A stretch of DNA of 64,000 nucleotides from contig CAVRUZ010000001.1 of the NCBI GenBank assembly GCA_963724495.1, forward strand, positions 62,001-126,000. Direction: 5' to 3'. Below are positions 47,826-58,048 of this stretch, in pieces. The stretch's first letter is position 1. The number at the start of each line of letters is the position of its first letter. Under the pieces are notes generated by a model. The model was not told the origin of the DNA. It saw nothing but the letters and a program-made list of their open reading frames with translations, and made no database searches. Position numbers and translations under genes: made by a program. This stretch comes from CAVRUZ01 sp963724495. Lineage in GTDB: Bacteria; Actinomycetota; Actinomycetes; Propionibacteriales; DAIQRJ01.

Positions 47826-47972
47826 GAGAACAACCCAACCACCCACCACCGACATTCCGCTGCCGTATCTGACGCCGGAATGCCCTTATCCACAAGAGGA
47901 TTCGTAACGGTTCGGCAACGCAGGCGTTCTCGCTGCATGCGTCGTGAACGCGCATCGCAGCTCACGCGGTCA

Positions 47973-48269
47973 CTACCGCCGACGGTGTGCGTCGTTCTCG
48001 TCGCGCAGTTCCTGGTTCTCGCCCTCCAGCGCGAGCACGGCTTCCACGCCGGCGATGTTGAGGCCAGCCTCGAGCAGGTCGCGGATGTGGCGAAGCCGGT
48101 CGAGATCGTCCTCGCTGTACCGGCGGGTGCCGCCTTCGGTCCGACCGGGCGACAACAGCCGGCGGGCCTCGTACAGGCGCAGCGCGGGGATGCTCATGCC
48201 GACGAGGTCGGCCGCGACCGAGATCCCGTACACGCCCTTCGCGCTGCTGACCTGCGGACGTTCCGCCAC
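47973..48269 (-). CDS. hspR: HspR-type MerR-family repressor
   Basis: 98 residues: MerR winged helix (YGISVAADLVGMSIPALRLY, GGTRRYSEDDLDRLRHI) with a short C-terminal helix. HspR represses heat-shock operons. GTG 48269 has AGGAG upstream. Divergent from hsp20, sharing a 132-base control region with two palindromes. Confidence 0.85.
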   Translation of the reverse strand: MAERPQVSSAKGVYGISVAADLVGMSIPALRLYEARRLLSPGRTEGGTRRYSEDDLDRLRHIRDLLEAGLNIAGVEAVLALEGENQELRDENDAHRRR

Positions 48270-48286
48270 CGAGGGATCTCCTCTCA

Positions 48287-48319
48287 ACACTTGCGGTCTT
48301 GTGTCTGCGGTGCTATATA
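48287..48319. promoter_or_regulatory. Candidate HspR operator over the hsp20 promoter
   Basis: Imperfect inverted repeat ACACTTGCGGTCTTGTGT (48287-48304) overlaps a -35 TTGCGG (48291-48296) that is 17 bases from -10 TATATA (48314-48319). A repressor here would block hsp20 and could also act on hspR. Assignment to HspR is inference; the match to its CTTGAGT-type consensus is only partial. Confidence 0.5.
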
Positions 48320-48343
48320 AAACCTCACGCGCATGAAGTAGAT

Positions 48344-48363
48344 CACAGATCCCATGATCTGTG
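48344..48363. repeat. 20-base palindrome in the hsp20 leader
   Basis: CACAGATC-CCAT-GATCTGTG: perfect eight-base arms around four bases, in the region transcribed ahead of hsp20 (start 48402). Could be a second operator or an RNA hairpin of the leader. Confidence 0.6.
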
Positions 48364-48401
48364 GCACAGGCATCACAGTCTTGGAGATGGAGGTGGAACC
48401 G

Positions 48402-48836
48402 ATGCTGATGCGCACTGACCCGTTCCGCGAGTTGGACCGGCTCACTCAGCAGGTATTCGGCACCCAGGGAACAGTCGCCCGGCCGGCGGTCATGCCGATG
48501 GACGCGTGGCGCTCGCAGGACAAGTTCCTTGTGGAGTTCGATCTTCCGGGAGTCACGTCGGAGTCGATCGACATCGACGTCGAGCGCAATGTCGTGACGG
48601 TGAAGGCCGAGCGCCCACTCCTGGAGGACGCCAACACCGAGCTCATCGCGGCCGAGCGCCCGCGAGGCGTCTTCAGCCGGCAGCTGATCCTCGGGGACAA
48701 CCTCGACACCGAGCACATCGCAGCGAACTACGAGGGTGGCGTGCTCCGGCTGGAGATCCCGGTGGCGGAGAAGGCCAAGCCACGCAAGATCTCGATCAGC
48801 AACGGGACGAACGATCGTCAGGCGATCAGCGCCTGA
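48402..48836 (+). CDS. Hsp20/alpha-crystallin family small heat-shock protein
   Basis: 144 residues. The alpha-crystallin domain runs from about 35 to 130 (DKFLVEFDLPGV, IDVERNVVTVKAERP, then GGVLRLEIPVAEKAKP with the C-terminal GVLxLxIP strand). ATP-independent holdase. ATG 48402 has GGAGG eight bases upstream. Confidence 0.94.
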   Translation: MLMRTDPFRELDRLTQQVFGTQGTVARPAVMPMDAWRSQDKFLVEFDLPGVTSESIDIDVERNVVTVKAERPLLEDANTELIAAERPRGVFSRQLILGDNLDTEHIAANYEGGVLRLEIPVAEKAKPRKISISNGTNDRQAISA

Positions 48837-48846
48837 CCCGCTCGGG

Positions 48847-49131
48847 GTGAAGACGATGTTCGACTCAGCGCGCGGCACCGACACTCTGACGGACGACTTC
48901 GTCGACCTGGTCTGTGCCGACCCGCTGCTACTACGCGCCGAATTCGACGCCCTGGTTGCCGCTTCCTGGGACAGCGAGCCGCCGACACCGCCGACCAGCA
49001 CCCGGACCCTGGTCGGCGTGGTCGATCCCGATCGTCGGCGGCGCTGGTACCCGCTGGTGGTCCAGGCCGTCGGTCAGCCACGCCCACTGCGCATCGACGC
49101 AGAGGTCCACCAGCGGTCGCCGCCGGCGTGA
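48847..49131 (+). CDS. Small conserved-type hypothetical protein downstream of hsp20
   Basis: 94 residues starting at GTG 48847, 10 bases after hsp20; ATG 48856 is an alternative. I see an acidic helical N-terminus (LTDDFVDLVCADPLLLRAEF) followed by a Pro/Thr linker and a beta-like end. No domain recognised. The spacing and codon use fit a real gene in the heat-shock operon, but this is not proven. Confidence 0.55.
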   Translation: MKTMFDSARGTDTLTDDFVDLVCADPLLLRAEFDALVAASWDSEPPTPPTSTRTLVGVVDPDRRRRWYPLVVQAVGQPRPLRIDAEVHQRSPPA

Positions 49132-49159
49132 GGTTGATGTCGCTTCGGGCGGTCGCTGG

Positions 49160-49753
49160 CTAGCGACCGCCCGACGTGACGGCCGCAAGCACGAGCCGGG
49201 CCAGGCGCTCGTAGGCCTGGGCGTCGGTCAGGCCGGTTCGCCTGGTGAGGTCGCCGGTCACGATCCCGTGCATGACTTGAGCAACCACCTCGCCGACGAA
49301 GGCGTCGTCGAGGTCGCGGAAGTTGCCACTCACCCTGCCCTCGCGCAGCAGGTCGCGTACCCGGTCGGCCGCGATCCGGGTATTGCGTTCGTAGACGGCA
49401 CGGGCAGGCCCGAATGCCGCCATGTCGGCGAGGAAGGCCCGGCTGGCGGGTTTCAGGGCAGCGGCAGCAGCACGCAGGTACGTCGCGATCCGCTCGGCGG
49501 GCGTGCCGGCCTGGGCCACGTGGTGCTCGACGAAGTCGGTGGTCCGCCGGAAGAAGTGCACGACCACAGCGGCCGACAACTGTTCCTTGCTCGGCGCGAT
49601 CTGGTACAGCGTCGTCTTCGAGCAGTGCAGGCGCGCCGCCAGGTCGTCGAGCGTGAACTGGGAGAACCCTTCGGCGAGGAACAGTTCGAGCAGCCGGTTC
49701 AGCAGTTCGGCCTGTCGCCGGGTGACCCGGCGATTCGGCGCGGCGGCGGTCAC
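49160..49753 (-). CDS. TetR family transcriptional regulator
   Basis: 197 residues. N-terminal helix-turn-helix (FTLDDLAARLHCSKTTLYQI) and an all-helical C-terminal ligand/dimer domain. Ligand unknown. The region directly upstream contains several overlapping inverted repeats and is probably its own operator. Confidence 0.9.
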   Translation of the reverse strand: MTAAAPNRRVTRRQAELLNRLLELFLAEGFSQFTLDDLAARLHCSKTTLYQIAPSKEQLSAAVVVHFFRRTTDFVEHHVAQAGTPAERIATYLRAAAAALKPASRAFLADMAAFGPARAVYERNTRIAADRVRDLLREGRVSGNFRDLDDAFVGEVVAQVMHGIVTGDLTRRTGLTDAQAYERLARLVLAAVTSGGR

Positions 49754-49795
49754 ACGACCAGCCTAGAGCGCGCAAGGCCGTGTTCGTCCGCGCGA

Positions 49796-49869
49796 AACAT
49801 GCAGTCGGGACAGGTTGGCGCCGGACAGGTCGCGACATGTCCCACTTCGCGGTCTGTCCGTGCATGTTT
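49796..49869. promoter_or_regulatory. Nested inverted repeats upstream of tetR
   Basis: GGACA-G-GTCGCGAC-A-TGTCC (49823-49842) is a 20-base near-perfect palindrome. It is flanked by AAACATGCA...GGGACAG (49796-49814) and its inverted copy CTGTCCGTGCATGTTT (49854-49869). The GGGACAG/CTGTCC element recurs four times. The central palindrome fits a TetR operator; the outer arms could also fold as a terminator for guaB1. Function is inferred. Confidence 0.55.
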
Positions 49870-49877
49870 GGCGCGAC

Positions 49878-51326
49878 CTAGTCGTCTCGCGAGCTGGGCC
49901 GGCCCTCCTCGAAGCCAGCCGCCGACTGCACGCCCACCACCGCCCGCTCGTGGAACTGGGCCAGGTCGGTCGCCCCCGCGTAGGTGCACGCCGACCGCAC
50001 CCCGGTCACGATCTGGTCGATGATCGCCTCGACGCCGGACCTGGCGGGATCGAGGTACATCCGCGAGGAACTGATGCCTTCTTCGAACAGGGCCTTGCGA
50101 TCCCGGTCGAAGGCGGAGTCGGTGCGCGTGCGCTGCCGGACAGCTCGCGCGGACGCCATCCCGAAGCTCACCTTGTACATCCGGCCGTCTGAGTCGGTCT
50201 GCATGTCCGCAGCGCTCTCGTAGGTGCCTGCGAACCACGACCCGACCATGACGTGCGAGGCTCCCGCTGCCAGCGCAAGAGCGACGTCGCGAGGGTGCTT
50301 GACCCCGCCGTCCGCCCACACGTGCCGATCCTGCGCAGCGGCGGCCACCGCACACTCAGCAACCGCCGAGAACTGCGGCCGGCCCACCCCGGTCGCCATT
50401 CGGGTGGTGCACATCGCGCCAGGTCCGACTCCGACCTTGACCACGTCGGCGCCTGCGTCGATGAGCTCGCGGGTTCCTTCTGCGGTCACCACATTCCCCG
50501 CCACGACGGGGACGGTCGGCGCACACGCACGGACCTGTGCCAGCGCCTCGAGCATCCTGTCCTGGTGGCCATGCGCCGTGTCCACGACGAGGACGTCGGC
50601 TCCCGCGGCCAACAGCGCCGTTGCCTTGGCGGCCACATCGCCGTTGATTCCGATCGCAGCACCGACACCGAGACGTCCTTCGCCGTCGAGCGTGGGGGAG
50701 TACAACGTCGACCGCAACGCCCCGACGGGAGTCAGGACGCCGACGAGGGCACCGTCCGACGCGACCACCGGTGCGATGCGGATGTGCGCCTCGTGTAGGC
50801 GCTCGTAGGCGTCGCGAAGGTCGATGCCCTCGGGCAGGGTGTAGGGGTCCGACGCCATCACCTCGTGCACCTGGGTGAACCGGTCCACGTCGGCGCAGTC
50901 GGCAATGGTCAGGATGCCTGCAGGGACAGGTCGATCGCCACTCCCGTCGACCACAACAGCGGCCCCGTGTGCCCGCTTGGACAACAGGGCAAGGGCGGCA
51001 CCGGTGGTGCTGTGCGCATCGAGCGTCACCGGTGTCTCGTACACCGGATGCCGGCTCTTCACCCAGCTGATGACATTGGTCACGACGTCGAGCGGAATGT
51101 CCTGTGGCAGAACGACAATCCCACCGCGACGTGCCACGGTCTCGGCCATCCGCCGCCCGGCGATCGCGGTCATGTTGGCCACTGCAACGGGAATCGTCGT
51201 GCGCAGACCGTCCGTGGGCGTCAGGTCGACGTCCAGGCGGGACGAGACGCCCGAGCGACACGGGACCATGAACACGTCGTCATAGGTCAGGTCGTACGGG
51301 GGCAGCTGTCCGTCGAGGAATCGCAC
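49878..51326 (-). CDS. guaB1: GuaB1, IMP dehydrogenase-family GMP reductase
   Basis: 482 residues: barrel interrupted by two CBS motifs (about residues 95-210). The catalytic loop reads VGPGAMCTTRMATGVGRPQ, with the active-site Cys, the variant typical of actinobacterial GuaB1 rather than true IMP dehydrogenase (GPGSICTTR). Mycobacterial GuaB1 is a GMP reductase in purine salvage, which I adopt by family; kinetics are not provable from sequence. Confidence 0.9.
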   Translation of the reverse strand: MRFLDGQLPPYDLTYDDVFMVPCRSGVSSRLDVDLTPTDGLRTTIPVAVANMTAIAGRRMAETVARRGGIVVLPQDIPLDVVTNVISWVKSRHPVYETPVTLDAHSTTGAALALLSKRAHGAAVVVDGSGDRPVPAGILTIADCADVDRFTQVHEVMASDPYTLPEGIDLRDAYERLHEAHIRIAPVVASDGALVGVLTPVGALRSTLYSPTLDGEGRLGVGAAIGINGDVAAKATALLAAGADVLVVDTAHGHQDRMLEALAQVRACAPTVPVVAGNVVTAEGTRELIDAGADVVKVGVGPGAMCTTRMATGVGRPQFSAVAECAVAAAAQDRHVWADGGVKHPRDVALALAAGASHVMVGSWFAGTYESAADMQTDSDGRMYKVSFGMASARAVRQRTRTDSAFDRDRKALFEEGISSSRMYLDPARSGVEAIIDQIVTGVRSACTYAGATDLAQFHERAVVGVQSAAGFEEGRPSSRDD

Positions 51327-51419
51327 GACGGAACAGCCTACGGGCCAGCAGAGGATGCCCGCGGCACGCGACCGGGCGCCCGAGCGGCCCCGCGATCAAG
51401 GCATCGGCGGGATCGTCGC

Positions 51420-51425
51420 TACTGT
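51420..51425 (+). promoter_or_regulatory. Leaderless -10 of the AAA ATPase gene
   Basis: TACTGT with its first T 12 bases before the ATG at 51432. Confidence 0.45.
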
Positions 51426-51431
51426 GCCCGC

Positions 51432-52623
51432 ATGCTCCGCACCATCGCGGTCAGGAACTTCCGGTCGCTCTGCGACCTGGTGGTGCCCTTCGGCCCGGTC
51501 ACGGTGATCACCGGAGCCAACGGGACCGGAAAGTCGAACCTCTACCGGTCGATCAGGCTGTTGGCCGCGTGCGCGCAAGGAACCGTCACGACCGCGCTGG
51601 CCGCCGATGGCGGTCTCTCCAGCGTCTTGTGGGCTGGTCCGGAGCGCCTGTCCGAGGGAATGCGCAGCGGTGCGGTGCCCGTGCAAGGGACGATGCGGCG
51701 GGACTCGGTGAGCCTGCAGATGGGCTTTGCCGGCGACGAGATGGGCTACCTGGTCGACATCGGCTTGCCCACACCCATCGAGCAGTTCGGCCCAGACACC
51801 ATGTTCGGCCAGAACCCCACGATCAAGCGGGAGATCCTGTTCGCCGGTCCGGTCATGCGACCTGCGGCAACGCTCGTCGAGCGCAAGGGCCCGCTGGTTC
51901 GCAGCAGGGACGGACGGGACTGGGTTCATCTGAGTGAAGGTCCTGCCGACGCATGTCAGCATGCTGAGTCAACTGGTGGAGCCGGAGCGTGCGCCGGAGC
52001 TCCTGCGTCTGCGGGAGTCCACCCGGGCCTGGCGGTTCTACGACGGGTTCCGCGTTGACCCGCAGGCGCCGGCCCGTTCGCCAGGCGTCGGAGTCGTCAC
52101 CTCCAGGCTCTCCGATGACGGGCACGACCTTGCGTCCGCGCTGCGGACCATCTACGAGTACCCCGACCGCGTGGGTCACCCACGACCGGATCTGGCCGGT
52201 GCGATCGAGATGGCCTTTCCTGGTTCGACCTTGGAGATCACCGAGGACAACGGCCTGTTCACGTTGCGGTTGCGTCAGCAGGGGATGTTGCGCGCCCTCA
52301 CCGCCGCCGAGCTCTCCGACGGGACCCTGCGTTACCTGCTGTGGATCGCCGCGTTGCTCAGCCCGGAGCCGCCGGACCTGATGGTGCTCAACGAGCCGGA
52401 GACGAGCCTGCATCCGGATCTTGTGCCTGCACTCGCCGGTCTGGTCGCCGAAGCCGCATCTCGAACCCAGGTTGTGGTCGTGACCCACAACCCCATGCTG
52501 GTGCGGATGCTGGCGTCCTATGACGAGACCGAGTTGGTGGAACTCGCAAAGGACACTGGCGAAACGGTGGTCGCCGGCAAGGACCGATTCGACCGGCCGT
52601 CGTGGAACTGGGGGAAGCGCTGA
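51432..52623 (+). CDS. RecF/SMC-like AAA family ATPase (COG4637-type; apparent frameshift)
   Basis: About 396 residues. Walker A in VITGANGTGKSNLYRSI, the ABC-type signature region LTAAELSDGTLRYLLWIAAL, Walker B LMVLNEPETSLHPDL and a late His (VVVVTHNPML). This split ATPase head with a short middle fits predicted ATPases related to DNA-repair or defence ATPases; I cannot assign a role, and no partner nuclease gene is adjacent. One extra base near 51938-51944 joins DWVHLSE to VLPTHVSMLSQLV in the next frame. Confidence 0.8.
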
Positions 52624-52639
52624 GCTCGAGCGTTCCGAG

Positions 52640-53899
52640 TCAGCTTTCTGCCTTCTCGTCGCTGTCGCGCCGGATCACTGCGAGTTCGCCGGTCTCCGGG
52701 TCGAGGGCAACGAGTTCGTCCGGGCGGTGCCGCAGGACGCGGTCGGTGTAGCTCGACAGGGTCTCGTCGATGCCGACCTCGTGGCCCGCCTGCTCCGCCG
52801 TGTACCACCGGTGCTCGAGAACCTCGTGATACAGCTGGGCGGAATCGAGCTTTGCCCGCAGGTCGGCTGGAATCGCCTGTACGACCGGCTCGAACACCCG
52901 GGTGAGCCACTCGTGCGCCAGCATGTCGTCGCCCAGGCCCTGCTGGTCGGTGGCAACCGCGTACTCGGCGATGTCGTTGAGCAGACGGCGAGCCTGGTTC
53001 TCCTCCACATCGAGGCCGGTCAGATGCAGGAGCCGCTGCCGGTGGAATCCGGCATCGACCACCTTGGGCTGGATGCGCACGGTGTCGCCGCCGATGTCGG
53101 TGACGATGTCGATCTCCGCGACGTCGAACCCGAGATCGTTCAAGCGGCGCACGCGACTGGAGATGCGTTGCGTGTCGGTGTCGGTGAACTCCTCGGGTGC
53201 CACCAGTTCGTTCCACAGCGCGCGATAGCGCTGGTCGAGCCGGTCGGTGACCGCGTGCAGGTCGGCGTCCTCCGCGAGGACGCCGGCCGCCTGAAGATCG
53301 AGGAGCTCGCCGAAGATGTTGGTCGTGGCCAGCTCCACGTCGTAGGCCCGCTGACCCTCGGAGAGGCGGTGCCTCAGATCGCCGGTCTCCGCGTCGACCA
53401 GGTAGGCGGCGAACGCGTCGGCGTCGCGGCGGAACAGGGTGTTCGACAGCGAGCAGTCACCCCAGGAGAAGCCGTCCAGGTGCAGCCTCACCAGCAGCAC
53501 CGCAAGGGCATCCACCAGGCGTTGCACGGTGTCGGGCCGCGGGCTGCCAGCGAACACCGCTCGATACGGAAGGGAGTAGGCCAGGTGGTCGGTCAGCAGC
53601 AACGCGTCCAGTTCCTCGCCGTCGCTGGCCACCCTGTCGGTGACGACACCGATCGACGAGACAACCGGGAGGTCGAGCCTGCGCAGCTCACGCAGCAGCT
53701 GGTGCTCGCGCAGAGCCACGTGCGGCGCCATCTCCTTCACTGCAAGGACTCTGCCGTCGGCGCGGACGAACCGCACGACATGGCGCGAAATGCCGCGCGG
53801 AAGGGCCACGACGATGTCGTCCGGCCAGTCCTCGAGGGGAAGCGCCCACGGCAGGCCCAACAGTCCGGGCCGGGGCGAGACCGCGGTGAACGACGGCAT
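52640..53899 (-). CDS. DUF4032 / lipopolysaccharide-kinase-like protein
   Basis: 419 residues. N-terminal kinase-like lobe with VKEM (Lys), the catalytic-loop-like LHLDGFSWGDCSLSNTLF and AYLVDAETGD (metal Asp), followed by the DUF4032 helical region (about 230-400). Probably a small-molecule or protein kinase-like enzyme; function unestablished. ATG at 53899. Confidence 0.82.
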   Translation of the reverse strand: MPSFTAVSPRPGLLGLPWALPLEDWPDDIVVALPRGISRHVVRFVRADGRVLAVKEMAPHVALREHQLLRELRRLDLPVVSSIGVVTDRVASDGEELDALLLTDHLAYSLPYRAVFAGSPRPDTVQRLVDALAVLLVRLHLDGFSWGDCSLSNTLFRRDADAFAAYLVDAETGDLRHRLSEGQRAYDVELATTNIFGELLDLQAAGVLAEDADLHAVTDRLDQRYRALWNELVAPEEFTDTDTQRISSRVRRLNDLGFDVAEIDIVTDIGGDTVRIQPKVVDAGFHRQRLLHLTGLDVEENQARRLLNDIAEYAVATDQQGLGDDMLAHEWLTRVFEPVVQAIPADLRAKLDSAQLYHEVLEHRWYTAEQAGHEVGIDETLSSYTDRVLRHRPDELVALDPETGELAVIRRDSDEKAES

Positions 53900-53990
53900 G
53901 CCTCGACCCTAGGGCCGTAACGCGCTCCGGCCCGCACCCGTCGAGATGACGGGGCGGGCCGGAGGCCGTTGGCTGGAAACGGTGACGCGG

Positions 53991-55083
<1,093 letters not shown>

Positions 55084-55086
<3 letters not shown>

Positions 55087-55097
55087 GAAGCTTCATG
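55084..55097. repeat. Perfect palindrome over the start of the sugar ATPase gene
   Basis: CATGAAGCTTCATG is its own complement and includes the ATG at 55086 and an out-of-frame ATG at 55096. It could bind a repressor or present a hairpin at the ribosome site. Confidence 0.5.
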
Positions 55098-55287
55098 CTC
55101 CTTCCACCGGCAGGAACGTGCCGGACGATCCGTTGTGGGTGCCTCGTCGTGCGCGGAGTGCTTGACCAGTAAAGCGGTCGGAGGGCGGGGTGTCATCGAT
55201 CCGCGCTAGCCGGAAGCGGCCGCTGGCACTTTTCTCGGCCTCGAGGGCGACAAATCGGGGCCGTGGCCGCTATAGGCCACGCGTCAC

Positions 55288-55293
55288 TAAGCT
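55288..55293 (+). promoter_or_regulatory. Leaderless -10 of the LacI gene
   Basis: TAAGCT with its first T 12 bases before the ATG at 55300. Confidence 0.48.
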
Positions 55294-55299
55294 CTCCGC

Positions 55300-56328
55300 A
55301 TGCCCAAGCCTCGCCTGACCGAGGTCGCCGACTTCGCCGGCGTCTCGGAGGCAACGGTCTCGCGGGTGCTCAACGAACGTCCGGGCGTTGCCGACGTCAC
55401 CAAGCAGCAGGTGCTCACCGCACTCGACGTCCTGGGCTACGAGCGGCCGTCGAAGCTCAGGAGCCGCAGCGCCGGGCTGGTGGGGCTGATCGTCCCGGAA
55501 CTGGACAACCCGATCTTCCCGGTGATGGCGCAGGTGCTGCAGATCGCGCTCGCACAAAACGGCTACACGGCTGTGCTCTGCACGCAGACGCCGGACTCGA
55601 TCGGGGAGGACGACTACGTCGGCATGCTCTCCGAGCTGGGGGTGTCGGGGATCGTCTTCGTTTCCGGACTGCACGCCGATGCCACGGTCGACCCGGAGCG
55701 GTACCGAGCGCTGGTGCGGATGCGGCTCCCGATCGTCCTGGTCAACGGCTTCACCGACGGCGTCCGCGCGCCCTTCCTCTCCACGGACGACCGCGCGGCG
55801 ATGGACGTGGCCGTCCAGCACCTGGTGGCCCTCGGCCACCGCCACATCGGACTGGCCACCGGGCCGGACCGGTTCGTGCCGGTGCGGCGCAAGCGGGAGG
55901 GCTTCCTCGCGGCCATGGACAAGCACCTCGGCACCGACGTCCACGTGGCGACCAAGCTGATCGAGGTCACGATCTTCAGCCAGCAGGGCGGATACGCGGC
56001 CGCCGAGGCGCTGCTCGGGCGGGGCGCGACCGCGATCGTGTGCGGGTCCGACCTGATGGCACTCGGGGCGGTCCGGGCGGTGCGGGCACTGGGCGGGACG
56101 GTGCCTGGCACCTGTTCGGTGATCGGCTTCGACGACAGCACGCTGATGAACTTCACCGAGCCTCCGCTCACCACCTTGCGCCAGCCAATACAGGAACTCG
56201 CCCTGGCCGCCGTTCGGGCCCTGCTCGAGGAGATCAACGGCGACGAGATCCCCAGGTCGGAGTTCCTGTTCGCACCGGAACTCATCGTTCGGGGGAGCAC
56301 CGGCAGCGCTCCCGCGCTCATCCGTTGA
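55300..56328 (+). CDS. LacI family transcriptional regulator
   Basis: 342 residues. Helix-turn-helix and hinge at the N-terminus (LTEVADFAGVSEATVSRVLN), then a periplasmic-binding-like ligand domain (GLIVPELDNPIFPVMAQVL, VIGFDDSTLMNFTEPPLTT). Divergent from the sugar ATPase gene and likely its regulator, given the shared 213-base region. Ligand unknown. Overlaps the convergent thuA-like gene by 11 bases. Confidence 0.93.
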   Translation: MPKPRLTEVADFAGVSEATVSRVLNERPGVADVTKQQVLTALDVLGYERPSKLRSRSAGLVGLIVPELDNPIFPVMAQVLQIALAQNGYTAVLCTQTPDSIGEDDYVGMLSELGVSGIVFVSGLHADATVDPERYRALVRMRLPIVLVNGFTDGVRAPFLSTDDRAAMDVAVQHLVALGHRHIGLATGPDRFVPVRRKREGFLAAMDKHLGTDVHVATKLIEVTIFSQQGGYAAAEALLGRGATAIVCGSDLMALGAVRAVRALGGTVPGTCSVIGFDDSTLMNFTEPPLTTLRQPIQELALAAVRALLEEINGDEIPRSEFLFAPELIVRGSTGSAPALIR

Positions 56329-57005
56329 GGAGCCAGCGAGCCTCGCGCCGCAGGAGATCGCGTCGGTCGGGACTGTCGTAGGACTCGCGGCCATGACCGA
56401 GCGCGTCGTAGACCGCGCGGCCGCCCGGCGTCTCGTGCACCCACACCAACGGATGCTCCGTTCCGTCGTGCACGATGCGTCGCCAGGACGGTGACGTCGC
56501 CGGTGAGGTCCATGTGCGCGTACCGCTCGTCCCAGACCTCGAAGGAGGTCTCCGGACTGGCGTTGACCGGATGGGCAGTCGCACGGAACGAGACCGTCGC
56601 GGTGCCGATCGGCGGGTGCATGGACGTGCCCTTTACCCAGCGGCCGCCCAGGCGTTCGAGGTACCCGGGGACGTCGTGGAAGGTGTTGGCAGCCTGGTGC
56701 ACGGCCAGCAGCGGGCGCCCGCTCTCCAGGTAGGCGGACAGGCCGGCCCATCCCTGGTGCCAGGCCTCGTCGCTCGACTGCCCTGTGGTGGAACCCTCCG
56801 GCAGCCCGACTCCGGCGTTCACCACCAGCAGGTCGGTGCCCGAGAGGTCGGCGAGCTCGCGCGGCCAGGTGCCGACCACGGTCACGTCGAGTCCCTCGTC
56901 GGCCAGGGCGAGGGCGATGAGATGCGACGTCGCGGGCATGTCGTGCCAGGAGTCGGCGTACCGGTTGTGACCCGACACGACCGTGACGCGCGGTGAGTTC
57001 GGCAT
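56318..57005 (-). CDS. ThuA-like domain protein (apparent frameshift)
   Basis: About 228 residues, glutamine-amidotransferase-like fold of the trehalose-utilisation family: VVSGHNRYADSWHDMPATS, LLVVNAGVG, LLAVHQAANTFHDVPGYLE. One extra base near 56478-56484 moves the last 54 codons (RIVHDGTEHPLVWVHETPGG to the end ARWLLNG). ThuA proteins act in disaccharide catabolism by a mechanism not fully settled. Neighbours (isomerase, Gfo/Idh) suit that role. Confidence 0.85.
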
Positions 57006-57130
57006 CCCTGCAGCCTGTCAGGGTCTTGTCGGCGGCTGGAGCAAGCGGGCCAGACGCCTGCGTGGAGGCCTCATCCGGTCGCGAGTGCTGCCCTGACTGG
57101 GCCGCGTTGGCCGCTGGCGGGCCCGGTTCC

Positions 57131-57136
57131 TAGCGT
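57131..57136 (+). promoter_or_regulatory. Leaderless -10 of the sugar isomerase gene
   Basis: TAGCGT with its first T 12 bases before the ATG at 57143. Confidence 0.48.
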
Positions 57137-57142
57137 TGCCCC

Positions 57143-57985
57143 ATGTACACGAACCTGAGCATGGGCGCCCTGGGCCTCAAGGCCGACTACCCGACCGCGG
57201 TGGACCTCGCGGTCAAGCACGGCTTCGACGCAGTGGAGGGCAACCTCGGCTGGTTCGAAGGGCTGATCGACCAGGCGCGGATCAAGGACGCCGCGGACGA
57301 GATCCGGGGCAGGGGTCTGCGGCTCGGGCCGGCCGGGTGCCCGGTGAACTTCAACGCCGATCCGGTCACGTTCGGGGAGCAGCTCGCCGCCCTGCCGACC
57401 AAGATCGGAGTGCTGAACGCAGCCGGCATCGACTCCGTCGGCACGTGGGTACGCCCGATGAGCAACGACCTTCCCTACCGCCGCAACTGGATCCAGCACG
57501 CCGAGCGGATCAGCCTGGCGGCGCAGGTACTCGGTGAGAGCGGCATCCGGCTCGGCCTGGAGTACATCGGCCCGAAGACCTTCTGGTCCACGGAGATGTA
57601 TCCGTTCGTGCACACACTTGCGGAGGCTCGGTCACTGATTGCCGACACCGGCTGCAACAACGTCGGCGTGGTCCTCGACTCCTACCACTGGTACACCGCG
57701 CACGAGGGCGTGTCTGACCTCCTGGCGCTGAAGCCGTCCGACATCGTGGCGATGGACCTGAACGACGCTCCGGAAGGCAGGGAGATCGACGAGCAGCAGG
57801 ACCTCGACCGGCGCCTGCCGGGAGCCACCGGGGTCATCGACACCCCGGGAATGGTGGCTGCGCTGAAGGAGATCGGCTACGACGGGCCGGTGAAGGTCGA
57901 GCCGTTCATGAAGTCGCTGGCTGAGCGCGACGTCGACGAGGTCCTGGCCGAGGTGTCTGCCGGGTTGCGCAAGGCTCTCGCGTGA
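57143..57985 (+). CDS. Sugar phosphate isomerase/epimerase (xylose-isomerase-like TIM barrel)
   Basis: 280 residues. Metal-binding pattern of AP-endonuclease-2/IolE-like barrels: Glu in GLEYIGPKTFWS, Asp in VVLDSYHWYTA, Asp/Glu in MDLNDAPEGREID and the late VKVEPFMKS. Acts on keto sugars or inositols; the exact substrate is not evident. Its position between ThuA and Gfo/Idh genes suggests a shared sugar pathway. Confidence 0.88.
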   Translation: MYTNLSMGALGLKADYPTAVDLAVKHGFDAVEGNLGWFEGLIDQARIKDAADEIRGRGLRLGPAGCPVNFNADPVTFGEQLAALPTKIGVLNAAGIDSVGTWVRPMSNDLPYRRNWIQHAERISLAAQVLGESGIRLGLEYIGPKTFWSTEMYPFVHTLAEARSLIADTGCNNVGVVLDSYHWYTAHEGVSDLLALKPSDIVAMDLNDAPEGREIDEQQDLDRRLPGATGVIDTPGMVAALKEIGYDGPVKVEPFMKSLAERDVDEVLAEVSAGLRKALA

Positions 57986-58048
57986 TCACCGGCCCGGGCG
58001 GGACGTGGCAGCTGCCCGGTCCGTCCGGGCGAAGGGCCTAGCCGGCCC

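Noticed and set aside
47886..47894. TTATCCACA, a perfect DnaA-box sequence
   Set aside because: It is a single copy with no clustered boxes, no AT-rich unwinding region and no dnaA/dnaN nearby, so it does not support a replication origin.
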